A stretch of 64,000 nucleotides of DNA from Bryoerythrophyllum caledonicum (Eukaryota > Streptophyta > Bryopsida > Pottiales > Pottiaceae): contig OZ020517.1 of assembly GCA_963971425.1 (NCBI GenBank), positions 5,768,501 through 5,832,500 of the forward strand, given 5' to 3'. The position numbers and the translations under genes were made by a program. This document shows, one piece after another, positions 1-14,200 of this stretch; position 1 is the stretch's first letter; every line of letters begins with the position of its first letter. Below the pieces are notes generated by a model. It was not told where the DNA came from and did not search any database. It saw only the letters and a list, made by a program, of their open reading frames with translations.

Positions 1-1240
1 ACGCCCCACTGCAACCTCAGCCCATGTGCATTAAGCTCTACTGACCTTAATCATACTTATTGAATGCTCTCTAATAAGCAACTTAGACAAGAAACTGATC
101 AGAAACAACGTGAAAACAGAATTCTTGATTGTGAGCTACTAGACAGATTTAACTATTTAAGGACCATCAAAAACTGCTATTGGCTAGAGGAGCATGTGAT
201 CTTACCATGTGGGGATCATGATGAAAGCCCAACCAAACTAACGCCCAGCCACTTTCAACAGTGTTTAACAACCATCCTAGAATGACCTGGGACCATAATG
301 CACGTACTAACTCTGGTTTATTTATGAAGCATACGAGGTATTGAATGAGATTCAAAATCAGAGCTCCTGAGTTCACAGGTGCAAAACAAACAGAATGTTA
401 AATTCTGCACATGTCAGCATTAAATATATTCAAGAGGACAAAGGGTGTCTGAACTACATTTAATGGTTGGGTTAGGAGCTCACAGGACAAGTTAATACAA
501 GCAGAAAATTGCACATAACCTCAACATGGAATCCATTCAAACTTGAAAGCCATTGTAATCATGGTCTTAACAGTTCGCTTGTGGTACTTAACTCCAAGAA
601 CTGATGTTGAATTAGTCCTAATGTATGTGGTACGTCAAAGCAGTAATAAACAATGTCAATTTAGTTGTGTATAAATGTTGTCACCTTATCCTCAAGACCT
701 GTACATGAACAGACTAAGACAAGACTATTGGCTATTGAATTAAAGAAGCGGGAAACTGACTCATGAGTGCCGTCCTTTGAAGGCTTGAACTGGTACTTTC
801 TGTCAGCCTGACCAAGTTAGTAGTACGCTTCAGTTGTACATTGATGTTCATGATTTCAGCAGTTCCATACCATTTTGACAGCTCTAGTCTGAGAGCTAGG
901 GATCCTCCCAATGAGTGATGGCATATTTTCAGAAAAGAGAAATCAATTCAAACTTACATTAACTTGAATTAAATCACATGTGCCTACTTGTATGTACTAT
1001 AAACTTATCATTGTACAGTACTTATATAATAGGTAACAGAATTTGGATGAGAAAGGTGCCATATAGCAGGGAAGTTAAGACCTGCATTTGGGCTGAGAAA
1101 CGGTTGAATACCCTCTTCTCATTGGTGAAACAATGAAACTTAGTCAGAGTATCTGGTGCGTCAACGCAGTTAGAACCACGAAAACCAAAACACATTTTCA
1201 CGGATGGCCGCACCGGTGAAAAAAATTGGTCTGAAGTCCA
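1..1240. other. Unassigned sequence downstream of the kinase gene
   Basis: I see no convincing gene here. A plus-strand reading at 64-285 is charged and open for 73 codons, but it has no recognisable motif or splice context. It could belong to the same unidentified plus-strand gene as the exon-like blocks at 1250-1625. Confidence 0.3.
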
Positions 1241-1249
1241 CATCTGATA

Positions 1250-1625
1250 ACGCATTCCTACAGAAAGTCTAGATGATGATTTCCACAACTACATCTATGA
1301 TGCAAACAAGTTGAAACATGAAAAGCCAGATTTTCTGGAAGTTGACCAGGTTCGGTCACAGCATTGGACGCATAAAACAAAAACAATCAAGAGTCTACAT
1401 ACGAAGCAGATGATTTACTGCTGGAGGCTGCAAAAAAAGGAGGTACAGAGCAAGGGATCTCCATCGAAATGTCATTACGACACAGAATTTACATCATTCT
1501 CTACACCTTTTCAACATTTGGGGGGGGGGGGGGGGGGAGGGGGTAACTATGAAACTCTCAAAAAGAGCCTCCAGATTATGGTGGCTCGACAGGACCCGGG
1601 CAGCAGTAAACTTCAGATGCGCTAA
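1250..1625 (+). CDS. Possible terminal exons of an unidentified plus-strand gene
   Basis: Three blocks look coding on the plus strand. The first follows a CTACAG acceptor at about 1262 and reads as an acidic peptide (ESLDDDFHNYIYDANK...) up to a CAG/GT donor near 1350. The second, at about 1396-1440, contains YEADDLLLEAAKK. The third ends with a KKSLQIMVARQDPGSSKLQMR-like tail and a TAA at 1623-1625. A poly-G run at 1519-1545 separates the last two. I do not recognise the protein. If real, the gene converges on the dihydroxyacetone kinase gene. The splice joins are not proven and the reading may be chance. Confidence 0.25.
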
Positions 1626-1873
1626 CCATGTTATTCAAGTCTCTCATCAGAAGCTACAACTGCAAAATAAGTCTTGTTTTTCGGGGAAGGGCGACAGCTA
1701 GACCACCTCTTCGCTGGACCTTTACCATGAATGATGTTATTCTCACATGTCACAATGGATATAAGAGTGGCTTGCCTGTTTCAGAGCATGTCGATGAAAA
1801 TTTTTATTGGTAGCCATCCGGGAAAACGGCCGGTCGAGCATTTTTCGATGAAGGGTGGAACGACATGGATTTG

Positions 1874-4800
1874 TCAGGAGGAGGGGGAGGGGTACAGAGC
1901 CTCGGCCGCTGCTTTGAGCCACTCTGAGGCTGCCATGGCTCCAGGGTCTGGAACTGATGCAAGAACGTGATCAGGTACGTAACTAGATCGTCCAGCCTGA
2001 AAGATGTAGACAAAACATTAGAAACTGTGAAATCCCTGACCAACTGTAGCCCACAAATTGACTCAATTTGGAACGAGCAGTGGCGAACCTACAGAGCAGT
2101 GCTTCAAAGAGGACGTTAGAAGCTCAGATAATGACAAGCACAAGGATTGTAGGTCCGCACTAGAATCTTACTTAGGGAACTCGAACAGGAGGTAGAAGTG
2201 ACATAAAGACTAAACAGAACTTAATCCTGATAGAACAGTAGTTAAACACGTCACGTACACAATTTATCGAGGCTATTGTTTATCAAAAGAAAATTACGCC
2301 CGCCGAATTTATGGAGCATGTAAGATTCGAGAAGAGATTACCTGTGCCAGCATGGATTTTGTAGCTGCTGCTCCGGCTTTCGCAGCATCTGCGGCATCAT
2401 GGAATGCCTTGCATGGATCCTCCCCAGCAGCCAATTTCTGCATCATTTAAACGGTTGGCTATGATGAATAAACTACGGACGACAAGTCATATTTGCCTCT
2501 TTATTGACTTCTAAGTGATTGTTTCTATATTCTATCAAAGTATAACATTACCTGTTTCAATGTCATTGATGCAGGAATCAAGGCATCCAACAAAGTACGA
2601 TGCCCAGCCGACGCTCCTCCATATTTACCTACCGCAGTAACAGCTGCCTCAAAGGATGCAGCCCCTGTAAAACAAATCATCACAATAAGGACAATCCCAA
2701 TATAAAATCATCAACGAGCCAATTTCTTGCACCCTCCAGCAAATCCCACAGCAAGTTCCATCAACCGGCTAATTACGTTCGAAAACAACAACACGGAAGA
2801 TTGGCTTCATTGGGCAACGCACACAGACCGCAGATCCTGCAGAATCACTGTTGTGTATGATTTGATTGCATGGGAGCACCACAAAGGCAGCCAAACGGGC
2901 GGAGAAGGTTATTCAACAAGCAGAGAAGATTGTTGTTAAGAAGGGTGTGGCCTCGAAAAGGGCAAGGACAGAATTGGAACTTGGACTCGATTTTGGACGA
3001 CGATGTAGAGATACAAGCCATCATACAGGAGGCACAAGACAGGCTGGCCCAGGCTCAACAAAACTTACACTTCTTAGCTGTCACTGGGCCTCCACCTTCC
3101 TTCAGAATCACATATGCTGCTCTGGTGAATATATCGTACCTGAACCCAAATATCCAATCCAAGGACTGTCAATAAACATGAAGGGGGGGCAGCAGAACAA
3201 TTAAATCAGAAATCAGGAGAACAGCATTCAGGATACTAATATGCTTCAGATGGTTTTTTTAAAGCGTAGATAACCAGAAAGTATCTTGGGAGTAACAACT
3301 TACAATATTCCACTAGTTCCACCTGTTACTCTTCTTATCGAGCAGCCTATCTCATGCACAGTAGCAGCAGCATCGTTCACAGGATAGCTGAAAAGTTGAA
3401 TAACGGCATTAATGATTGAATGGCTCATAAACGACAAGTGCTACAAATTTGAAGCTACCATATTACTTTTTGCGAAAGAAACTTCAGATGTATCGATTTG
3501 ACATAGCAATCAAAGCGGCACTGGCACACATCATCCATCACAAAACACAACAGTGGGTACTCACTGTTTGTCTAGATCCTCGAGCACTGCCTTTGCTCCC
3601 TTCGCCATCTGCAAAAATGAGGAGTCACTTCTACTTCGTCAATCGTACAACTAATTGGCCAAAACATGCTACAATACATCTGAACTGAAAGTGATAGGAT
3701 TGATGTATAGCCTGGAGAAGGTGATATCAGCTCAATGCTAACCTGTAGAAACTTATCTGATCTACGGTAATTGATTCAGTGGTCATCATTGAAACCATGA
3801 AATTCGTAAATCCCAAAGAAAGAGCAAGGAATCAGACGATAAATATCTATTTTACGAATTACAAACTCTCACCGTGGTTCCACAATCTCCATCCCCCACG
3901 AGTCCATCCCATTCATTGAGAGAATCTTTGAGGTTTAACACGGCTTGAGCACCAGCTCTGATTGCAGTGTCCAATTTCTGACCTTGTGCATTTAAGTCCT
4001 TTGGGCGGACTGGATCCTGCTCAAGATACTCATAAGGAATCATTGTCAAAGTTCTCTCAACTCGATAGAAACATTTCGATACTATAACTCCAAGCTGGTA
4101 CAAACGTTCCCTCTATGCTCAAACATATTACAAGCGACCACTATCAACCGCTAGTTATTAGGACATTACTTCTTCCTGCTGCGGATCTTGCACATCAAGA
4201 ATCTAGATAGTGTAAGCAGGAAGTTTCATATTCCTCATGTACATTTTCAAAGAATGGGGGATAGAGCTCCAAGGGAACATCAGGATTAGTGAGCTAAGTA
4301 CCGGCTTATTTTTTGCCGGTGCAGGTGGGAGAGGAACAGGCAAAGTTGTTGGTGGGCGGGGTCCTAAGAAAACCAGGAGAAAAAACAAAGAGGAAAGTAT
4401 GAGCCAAAACTGTAACCGTGGTACATTAAAGTCTTGATAGGAGCCTTCACGCATCAAGGGATGAAGGGGCTCGCTATCTCTTACTTGTGATCTGAGACTC
4501 AGAGATGGAAGACATCCTTTCACAGATGAGAAAACTATGCGACATTATACAGTAGTCAGGAAAAAACAGTCATGGCAACGCGTTATCCATGGCCAAATCC
4601 ATGAGGTTGGCAAATTAACAACCAGATTTGGCACCATACCACTAACTCCAACGGGCCATGCCGGCGCTTTGGTTGCCAAGTCGAGTGAATTTAGAATGGA
4701 GTCGTCCACCTTCAGCACAGAAAGAGACATCCCTGTGAATCAAACACAACAAAATGTCACAGAAAAGTTCTTTCGCATTCAAAAAGAATGAAGGAAATTT

Positions 4801-7800
4801 GAATCTTGAATCACAATTCTACACAAGGCCCCTAGACATGTGAATCAGAGGAATAAATCACAGCACAACTCTAATGACACTGATAAAACGCAGTCTTGAA
4901 ATGTATATGGTAATACAAGCCCCCACTGTCCCCACTTGATCGTCCCGTAAAACCTTCAGAGCACAAGTGATGTAACCACCTGCCATGTCCAGAGATGTCA
5001 TAAAAGAGCCTGTGAAAACACGCTCCACCGCTAAACCATGCTCTATTTGCAGCTGAGCAACAGCTTTTCCGGCAGCAATCATTAACTCCATCATCGGTGT
5101 GGCTCCAAGGCTACACAAGCCGATTAATTTTCGTTGTTAGTTGCCAACATCCAGAAGTAAGAAGAAATGATTATGAAGATCAAGGATTCCACCATGCACG
5201 CTTGAATTTACACAAGAAACCCGTCATTCATAAATTAAACACTACCCTTCTCAAGCCTTAGAACAAGTACCTATTCACCATGAGCGCAACCCGACTACCT
5301 CGTTTAATAGGTACATATTTGGTCTCCTGCAAATATTGAACGACCCACTTAATAGGTAAATAGGGATGAACCATTTTGTTATCGTTGACAGAGCTCCTGG
5401 CTTACAATATCTACCCTAGGCTTGCATACAGACAGAAAAACAAGGGGTACCTGGGATAAGATTTGCTTCAGAATATGAGACACAACAATGTCCACAGGCT
5501 GCAAATCAGCCACCAAAGCTCCTGCTTCACCATGCTGCAAACGTAAATACGACCTCTAAAATTATTAGTTTAAAAAAATAACTCGCTGATAAATTTAAAC
5601 CAACACGAGAAAGAAGGCATCTTAAAACACCACTATAGCTAGTTCTAATGCCGCACTCATATCTAACAAAGTGGCTCAATACTGATGAGTTATCTTTGCA
5701 TCGAAATAAAGAACAACGGAACAGTCAGGCAGGTAGAACCTGTTTCAACCCAAGTTTACAATACCAAACATGTAAAAGATACTTACAATGCCTAGACCCA
5801 GCTCCATCTTCCCCGGCCCCAATCGATCAGAGGTATTCTGTCCTGGCAGTGTGCAAACTGTTAATGCAACCCCCATCGTTCCCACCATATCGGCAACTCG
5901 ACGTGCTTCTGCTGTAACTTCAACAAGAGGACGCCCTGCAGCTGCTACAGCACCTGCAACCTAATAAACCAGCTCCCAACACGCCAAAAATCAGACACTC
6001 AAGATTGCAAGGATTCTTTTCCAATGTGTCCCATATAAGGATAATGAAATACAAATACAGGTCCAAAACAAGCACTAAATGGCGAAGAGAAGTTTCTCAC
6101 AAGCGTCCAGCCATATTAAATTTTCAAAGGGATAGGAGAAAATCAGACGCCACTCTGATCTGAAATTTTATTGCATGTAGGGTATATTGCCCTACAAATC
6201 GGTTTGATGTACGCAGTAGCGGACAGCGTCAGAAGCTCTTACGAGCATAAATTGACTGCTTTAAAAGGTTGAAGCACCATGCTCTATGCAACATGAAGGA
6301 GGCATAGTAACGGCCGCTACTGTGCAGATAACTTCAAACTGACGGGTATTATGTATCACCTAACATATCAAACTATTTAACTCAGACGTAAACAAGGTAA
6401 ACAAGGCTGAGGTTTACGAGAAGGATCCACCACATGAAAATTCCATCCTCATCAAGTAGTGAGTATACCTTGTGAACAAATAATGTCCCAGCTAATCCCC
6501 GTCGCCCGATTGGACCTCGGGGAGGAGGAGGAAGTGCACAATCGTCGCCCACGATTACCATCTGAAACAATCAACACAGGATATTCATGGTTTCAATTTC
6601 TAGCTGAAATAAACCTTACCCAAATAGCATCTGATTAGCCAGCCCTTGTAAACATAATTAAACTGACAACCGCCAAGAAAGAATACCTCAACTTTCAACC
6701 CTTCCGCCTTCGCTTGTTCAGCAGCAGACCCAAAATTTAGGCGGTCTCCTGTGTAGTTCTGGCATTCCAACATCGTATAAACTCTGCTTACCCTTCAGAG
6801 CTGGTAGTGCACCGGGAAGCAGTCACAAAAGCCAAAAATGCGACAATCATATGTGTAAAACTATCACCAATCGAAATAAGAACGATGCAACTATGCTCTA
6901 ATACCCTCGAAGGTACTCCTCTTCGTGGAAATAAGAGAATTGGTACCTTCACAATAAGGAGGCAACCAGGCGGTCCAGTAACCGCGCGGATTCCCTGAAA
7001 CACAATAGAGACATTTAACTGAGTATAAAAGTAGAAAGTTTTTTTCAAATAACAACAAATCATATCAAGGACACCCTTAACAGATGCATTGGCATTTGTC
7101 ACTTAAGAAGAAAAAATCTAATCTTTGTTTGTTGCAAAATCAACAAAAAAAGGTTCGACCTCCAAACAACCGGAAAACATTATCATAACCAGCTACGCAG
7201 AGGCAGAAATGTACACTATATCGAGTGAGGTAAGAGGAACCCTGCATCAAGAGTTGGAGACTTCACAAGTCAGCAGACTCAAGATAACAAGCACATCAAA
7301 ATCCCACACAAATAGGAGAATGAGAAACATGTGAATTTACAGCTAAGATTGAGTAAACTGACGGGGAAGAGAAGACATCTCCACAAATTGCAGCTGTAAG
7401 CATACCCTCACCAACGTATCCTGCATGAGCTGGCTCATGACCACTTCCACCACCTGTACATCAACAGGCCAGTGTTCGCAAAATTAGTCTAGAATGTGGT
7501 ACTACTGAAATAAGATTCAATAAATCTATGTACTAAAGCTCTCAATATCAATTTAGCTGGTAAATTCGCTTACCTACCTTGATTTAATAGCATCAAATGA
7601 AGATTGGTAAAACTCGGTGGAACTCAAGTTCGTATCAAATAGAACATTAACCTTGCGAATGCAGATTGCTCCTAGAGATACTTCGACAAAAGAAACTCTA
7701 AAGAACATCTTTGGAAGTAGAAAATAACTAAGAATGGGTTTGTAGAACCCAGAGTAGAGCAGAGTTAATTGAATACTGCACCTGAAATAAGTGCAACTTT

Positions 7801-9455
7801 GTTATAGCTGCCTCGTTTAATATCTGATCGTAATACCACTTTGACCTACACAGCACCAAATAGGCGTGGCTCGTCAGTCATCACAATATGATGATGAATA
7901 CAGCACTCGTAAACTGAAGCGCTACGGCGCAACAATTCACATGAAGCTTTCCAGAGAACTAATTACTGGCCATGACTAGATCCCAAATACCTCTCCATGT
8001 CTTGTAACTACCCAGCAAACTGCCAAGTATCCGCAAAAACAATTCAACAGGAAAAAGTAGGAGAGACTGTAACCACCAGAAAAAGCTTCTGTAAATTGAT
8101 CAATACCTCAGGGAAGCCATCAAGATAGGTGAGATGAGGGTACGTCTCCACTATTCCTTCTATCAACTCTTTCACAACATCTGTATAATCCAAAACAGAA
8201 GAAACTGTGAGTCTAAAAATTGTTCAAACAGATACATGATTTGACTATCACAAATAATCAGAATTGCAAGTGATAGATAGAAATGTACTGAACTATACGG
8301 GGCAGCTTCAGAGAAGAAAGTTTCGTCGAATGAATAAAAACACATTATCACTCGGAAGCCTGAAATTATTCAAACATCAATTGCAACGGAATTCCAGAGT
8401 ACTTGCAAGCAAGTTCAAATATTATGATCCTCAGTGCTGACATTGCATGGTCTGTTACAAAATCTTACGATTACACAAAAATCAATTTCGAACTGGATAC
8501 AAACGCCGAAGCTCAATAACCAATACATAAACCGAAAGCTCTAAAGTGAGGTAGGTACAATGCTGCATTATACCGACTCCAAACAACTGTCTGTTTTTAC
8601 TTCTACCCGATACCGGTAGTCAGATAATGCCTCTTGGCTGGACGACTCTGTTAAGAGCTATGACTGTAACATCCGCCCGTTCGATGAACTTGCCAATACA
8701 GCATCTAAAAAAGTGACTAAAACAGTGACATCAGTGATCAACATACTCTATTCACAGCCGGATACATTACGTCGCTCAATTCCATGTCAACGCATCCACT
8801 ACGTGTTCGTTTAATTAGAATGCATTACACCAGGCATTAAGATCCTGTAAGCTGCAAGCATTCTCAAGCTAGTATTTCCAGGCTGAAGAGTTCCTGTCCC
8901 AAAAACAAGGGACTACACTGTATCTATTGCAAAGAAACCTTCAACATATGCAGCAAAGACCTACATTAATGCCGTCGGACAGCATGATATTCGACAGAAA
9001 ACATCTTAAAACAAAAGACCACACTCTAACATTGCGACTAGACTATGCCGATCCATTTGAAAAGTGCTCTCGATAAGCATTTCACACTACACCCTGGACC
9101 GATATAAGACCAGGCAACGTCAATCAAGGATTTCCTTCCGTCTAAGTTTCAGAATGCAACAGCCCTGACACGGAGACAACTCTACAGGGAAACGGCTAAG
9201 AAGACTGTATCGAACTGAAAAGAAAGGATTGACGACAGCAAGACTGCCGCTCCACACTCGGTATCGAAACCTGAAGCAAGAAGTCACCAAACTGCAGAAC
9301 GAAGGACAAATTAAGACGGATGAGCAATCCAAACGAGCGGTAAAAGCTCGCAGCTCATTAACATCGGTCTGGCAGCGACTCAATCAAGTAATGAACAAAC
9401 AGAAACTCTCGATCTTACCGTTTGGATCATTGATAAGCTTCTTCGCTCTCCCCAT
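1874..9455 (-). CDS. DHAK: Dihydroxyacetone kinase (DhaK-DhaL fusion), complete, 20 exons
   Basis: ATP-dependent kinase that phosphorylates dihydroxyacetone or glyceraldehyde; probably cytosolic. Coding exons read on the minus strand: 9455-9419, 8180-8107, 7845-7782, 7453-7341, 6994-6947, 6758-6687, 6561-6469, 5960-5787, 5534-5451, 5326-5271, 5110-4980, 4732-4640, 4363-4302, 4055-3873, 3608-3565, 3387-3304, 3139-3069, 2664-2552, 2437-2342, 1996-1874. They sum to 1815 nt (604 codons plus TGA) in one frame, and all introns are GT-AG. The start [11 protein letters not shown] matches the usual plant N-terminus. The DhaK domain has [18 protein letters not shown] and the substrate-binding histidine in GLGIHGEAG. 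The DhaL domain has [18 protein letters not shown] (Mg-ATP aspartates), GGTSGI and a C-terminal GRSSYVP...VPDPGAMAA. The length fits plant homologues of about 590-600 residues. The least certain boundary is the acceptor of exon 14 (4055). No organelle or peroxisomal signal is obvious. Confidence 0.95.
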
Positions 9456-10095
9456 TGCTTCTACCGAAAACCGCAAGCGATCTCTACTCTAGGCTCCTCC
9501 AACTCCGACTCCGCGCACTTCAAAAATCGCACTTCCTCAAAACAGAATCCTCCCGATCGAAAGAAACAAAACGCTAGAAACTAAAGCCACCGCCTCTCGT
9601 CCTCCTGCAAACGATCACACCTCATCAAACCTCCCCTCTCGAATCAATTACGCCGCAACGAAAACCTCCACAATTCATCTCCAGCTCCGTGAAAAACTCC
9701 CAAAAGCCAAAACTAGTCACCTGAAACCCTGGCTAGCGTCCCCACCAACACACCATCGCCTTCCCGCACTCGCTCCGAACAGCAATCGAAGGCGACAGCG
9801 CAAGCGGCCGAGGGTTTGGCTGCAAATCCGATCTGCACACGAAGAACGCAACACACACACTCACAGAACTCAGTGCACTTCCAAGTTCGAAGCTTAGCGT
9901 GGATGATGAGGTAGATAGAGGCGGTGGAGGATCTAGGGACGCGGTAGATTTCTGCGGATTTGGGTGTTGGTGCGTGTGAAGATTGGGCGTGGGAATGTAC
10001 CGCGGGTGTGGATTCGGGATGTGTGAGGGATTTGGGGGCGTGTTCGGGCGGGGGTGGTACGAATGTCGAGGGTGAGTGGATGCATAGGAATCTGA
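9456..10095 (-). promoter_or_regulatory. 5' flank and presumed promoter of the kinase gene
   Basis: C-rich on the plus strand near the start codon (about 9490-9800), becoming G-rich after 9900, as is common around plant 5' leaders. I see no clear TATA box and cannot place a transcription start. Confidence 0.3.
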
Positions 10096-10099
10096 GCCT

Positions 10100-10365
10100 G
10101 GCTTTGGATGGATGATAAGGTGCTATTGTTTGGATGGATGATATTGTGGTTTTTATGGATTATATTCTGGTTTTGATTAATGGTGTTGTGGTTTTGATGG
10201 ATGATATTGTGGTTTTGATTGATGGTGTAGTGGTTTTGATGGATGGTATTGTGGTTTTAATGGATGGTATTTGTGGTTTTGATGGATGATAGTATGGTTA
10301 GAATTGGTGATAGTGTGGTATGGATGGTGTTGTGGTTTTGGATGGATGGTTACTAGGTTTTGGAA
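10100..10365. repeat. Minisatellite of a GGATGATATTGTGGTTTT-type unit
   Basis: About nine degenerate copies of a 25-30 bp unit of the form TTTTGATGGATGATATTGTGG run head to tail. Open frames through it give artefactual His/Pro-rich peptides (YHPSKPQ repeats on the minus strand), which are not genes. It lies about 650 bp beyond the start codon of the kinase gene. Confidence 0.85.
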
Positions 10366-11640
10366 TATTGAGGGCTTTGTCCACGGGTGTGACGTGGGCG
10401 TGCTGACGTTGCCTTTGCATATTACATTGATGAAATTTACCCTTTTGTGTAGATGATGTTCTACATAATCTATTATACTTGTGGATTTTTCCAGGCCTTG
10501 TGAGCTCATAGGTCTTTAAGAGTTGCCCGTGTACAGGTGTATGGTCTGAATTTGCATAAAATTTGTGAGGAATTAGACTTTCAATTATGGGATTCGCATT
10601 TGGAGGCATATTGTGTGCACACTTTGCAAAAGTATAATTTAATTATTTCGACTTGTAGAACTCTTGGAATTGTCTTGAAATACATTGTTGAATATATAGA
10701 TATACTCCCATCTAATGGCTACCTACAATACAGTGTCATATATTATGTGGCTCAATGTCTCATTACACTTGTCGGAAGGACACAAAACCACTCAAGTTTT
10801 TGCAGTTCGCGGACCAGGCAACAATGAACTATCGGTAAAGCTATTTGCAAATTACTGCATTGGTCTCTCATCTTTTAAACGTTAGTAGTCCTATGTTAGT
10901 AGAAGGTATTTTGTAGAAAGGATAACCTGACTTTGAAAAAGATTGGGGAAGCTACTTATGGACTCTTTAGAAGCTTCGGATACCACGAAGGAACTTCACC
11001 TTGCATTTGGTAAGAATCAAGAACATTGATTGCTACTGCTACTCAAATATATCATTGGTGCAAAAAAAGGAAGCAAAAAAATCCTCATGCTCTCTTTCTT
11101 TCCATATTTAAATCTCACCGTGCCTTTCTCTTTCCTTTCCTCGTTTGGACGGACATTTGAGAAATCTCAATTCAAGACAAACAAATTCTTATTACAACAA
11201 AATTACACCTCCCTGCGGGCAAACCAAATTCAAGTGCCATTGCCCTATCGCGGTAACAAAAGAGGCCCTATTAAAAGACTATCAGCCCAAGATGCTTGGT
11301 CTAGTCACAGTAAAATGTTGTCATGATCCATATCCATGATAAGAAAAATCACTTGTCGAATGATGGACGCATGACAAGTATTCATAAACCCTCAGCGAAA
11401 CATACTGACTCAGCAATTAAAGCCTTCAGGACAAAAGGATAGTGCTTTGTTATTAGTAAGCATATAAGACTTTTCCGCACATTCTCTTTATCATGTGAGC
11501 ATGAGTTGAAGCCTTCAAACCAAGAAAGAAATGAGTTGATCGGTTCCCAAAAAAAAACACAAGAAAAGAGCAGAAGTGAGAGAGAAAGGAATCCCAACTT
11601 TTGAAAATCAACATCGTTTTATTCTTACCCATATCGCAAC
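10366..11640. other. Intergenic sequence without recognised features
   Basis: AT-rich. The open frames are short and have no recognisable motif, and I see no splice-linked coding blocks. Confidence 0.4.
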
Positions 11641-11650
11641 ACTTATCCAT

Positions 11651-11866
11651 TAACCCCACGAAGGACCAAGTGTAAGCTAGAGAGACAATTTTTTTCACTT
11701 TGATTACAATTATCGTTAAATCCGTACGATCATATGCAAAAAATTCATACTGCGTCATATCATATAAATTCAGAAGAATATCCTATAGTTACATTTTCAA
11801 AAAGCTCATTTTGACAGTATTTAATCAATGGAGTAGAATTTCTCTTGGTCCTTTGGGGTTTAACCA
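11651..11866. mobile_element. Short TTAA-type MITE, decayed
   Basis: Begins TTAACCCC with AGGACCAAG and ends CTTGGTCCTTTGGGGTTTAA, so the ends are inverted repeats flanked by TTAA/TTTAA. The interior is AT-rich. The ends match those of the repeats at 15164 and 45804. A further degenerate relative lies at about 12000-12200. Confidence 0.55.
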
Positions 11867-12200
11867 CTTTTCTAGCAATGACCTTTATGGGAGATTAGAC
11901 AAAGAATAATGATAGAAATCAAGTAACATGGATGGAAATTTTCCAGCACTAGATGAAATGGTGACTTGACATCTTTACAAAATATTGGGACAAGTTCCAC
12001 AAAGGTTTATTTCCTTCTACCCTCTAAAAGACAAAGTGTACATTTGAGGGGCAACATTTTTCACTTAGATTGCAATTATCAATCAATCCATACGATCAAA
12101 TTTCACAAAAAATTTACCACATCATCTTATATAAGTTTAGAAAAAAGATCCTATTGAGACACTCTCAAAAAAATCATCTTTGCAAACTTGAACCCTCTGA

Positions 12201-14200
12201 GGACGAGGCCCGACCACAGACAGAATGTACCCTCTGCCTTGGTAACGGTGAGCATAATCTACGGCCCTTGAAGATTCCGCCCATGATTGCTTGGCCTCGT
12301 CTTCACAAGGTTAAACAATAGAGTAGAGATTCCTCTAAAATTGGATGTGATCCCTTCGAGGTGAACAAGAATGAATACTTGACTCATTTTTGATATATTT
12401 GTCAAATTAATTACATGTAGAAATGGGCTTTTTTGTCTGGCACGGACCTTGACCCAAAGTTGCTTCTATTGATACAGTTCCACGACTTAGCATCATGAAT
12501 TTTTATAAAAGGAAGGAGGAAAACTTCGAGAAACAATCATATTTGTATGGACTCACATGTGAGGTTCACTGTTACAGAAATGAAGATTAAAAGATGCGGC
12601 CGTACATGACTGTGCGACTTGTCCCATTTGTTTTGTGCACACACTTTGATGGCACATGGAGCCTGCCTGGGAATCATCAATTGCAAACTGGCCCGTAGTG
12701 CACAAGTCTACGGCGAATGGAAGGTTCAGTTCAAATAAAAGCACACTGAACTATTCTAGACTTCATTTCTGCCTTTTTCTTTTCTTTTCTTTTTTCTTTT
12801 TTTCTTTTTTATCCGTCTTTTTTTAGGCATTTTAATGATTTAGTATGGTTTTATTTGATTTTTTACATCACATATGCTATGATGACCAACTTGCAACCAA
12901 TAAATACCTATCGTTTCTTTGGCGCATACGATACTCCTATCTAAAACCGGCAATATCCCATAATCGACAACTATTTTTTCATTAATACCTACCAGTAATT
13001 GGGCATGTAACCAAATCTCTATTTTTAGTGCCAATAATAAAGGAATGGGTGGCGCAAGTTGGATTCACAGTTGTTCTTTTTGAGGGGAAAAAAGTTGAAG
13101 GATGAATTTTTAATTACAAAATACAAATTTGGTAACCAGTAAGATTCATATCAATAATGGAGAGACAAGGTGGCGGAAATAGGTTTGCCAATCAACGCAC
13201 AAATGTAATCATTAGTTTGGCTTTAAGTTAATGACAATGTTGTTTTTTTTGCCTAAAAGATATTTTATAAAGGTAGTTGGCAACCTCAAGAGCTGCTTTA
13301 ATGAAGCATCATCCTTCAAACCCATCACATAAGACAATGGACAATGATGTTTTGTGCAACAAATATTGCAATGGAGTTTGGAGTTGAGAACATTAGTCTG
13401 TGAAGGCTTCCTATTATGCTCAAATCTTGAGAATCAAAAGCAATGGAGGGAAGGGCAAGAAAGTGGGAAGAGAATTGTCAACTAGATAGGAGAGAAGGAG
13501 CCGAAAATGAATTTTGCAACTTAGGCAAGGAGCAAATTTTTCAAGTGTTGTTTAATTGTGCAAACGAAGATGCTAGCGATGATGATGGTATTGAAGGTGT
13601 CTTCTTCTCACATGGACAACCATCAAGATTGGCCCAACAATGGAACCCAACAATGAAGCATAGAGGATTGGAGCGACACAAGCTATGAAGAAGAAGATCA
13701 TGTGGAGGACGACACACAACATCAAGTGGTTGATGAGCCTCATTGGAGCAATGACAATGACAACATGGCAATGTTAGAGTTGGAGCAAATGGGAGCAAGG
13801 AGACTTGGCAATGGGCATAAAAATCAATACCCTTATTGCCTCCTCTCCTCCGTAGACTATTTAACAAATAACTTTCTATCCAGAATGTTATCTCCTTTTC
13901 TATATAAATAGCTCTTTGACATGTCCAAGCATCGCTCTACCATTTTAAAAGCATTCGAACAAAACCCCAATAAATTATTACTTTCAAAAGACACTTTTTA
14001 TTTTGAGCAAGTTCCTATGGTCTCAAATTTGATAATGAATTTTTTAATTTTGATACTAAAAATGCAACATATTGGTAATTTCCTGTAAAATTTTTTTTTA
14101 TTATTTTTATAGAAAATGTCTATGCCAATTATAAAAGAATTGGCAAAAGCGGGCATGCTGAGCAACTCCAAAAGCTTTTGCTACAACACTCTATCAAATG
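12201..14200. other. Intergenic sequence with a pyrimidine-rich tract
   Basis: Contains a T/C-rich tract at 12770-12825. A plus-strand stretch at 13443-13911 has modest coding character (acidic DDDGIEG; EPHWSNDNDN), but I recognise no family and see no splice structure. Confidence 0.35.

Noticed and set aside
1519-1545. Poly-G tract as a functional G-quadruplex
   Set aside because: A single homopolymer run, possibly affected by sequencing error; no supporting context.
2870-3175. Plus-strand 101-codon open frame
   Set aside because: It overlaps a well-supported minus-strand exon (3139-3069) of the kinase gene and has no motif.
10177-10509. Minus-strand His/Pro repeat protein
   Set aside because: Produced by translating the minisatellite at 10100-10365.
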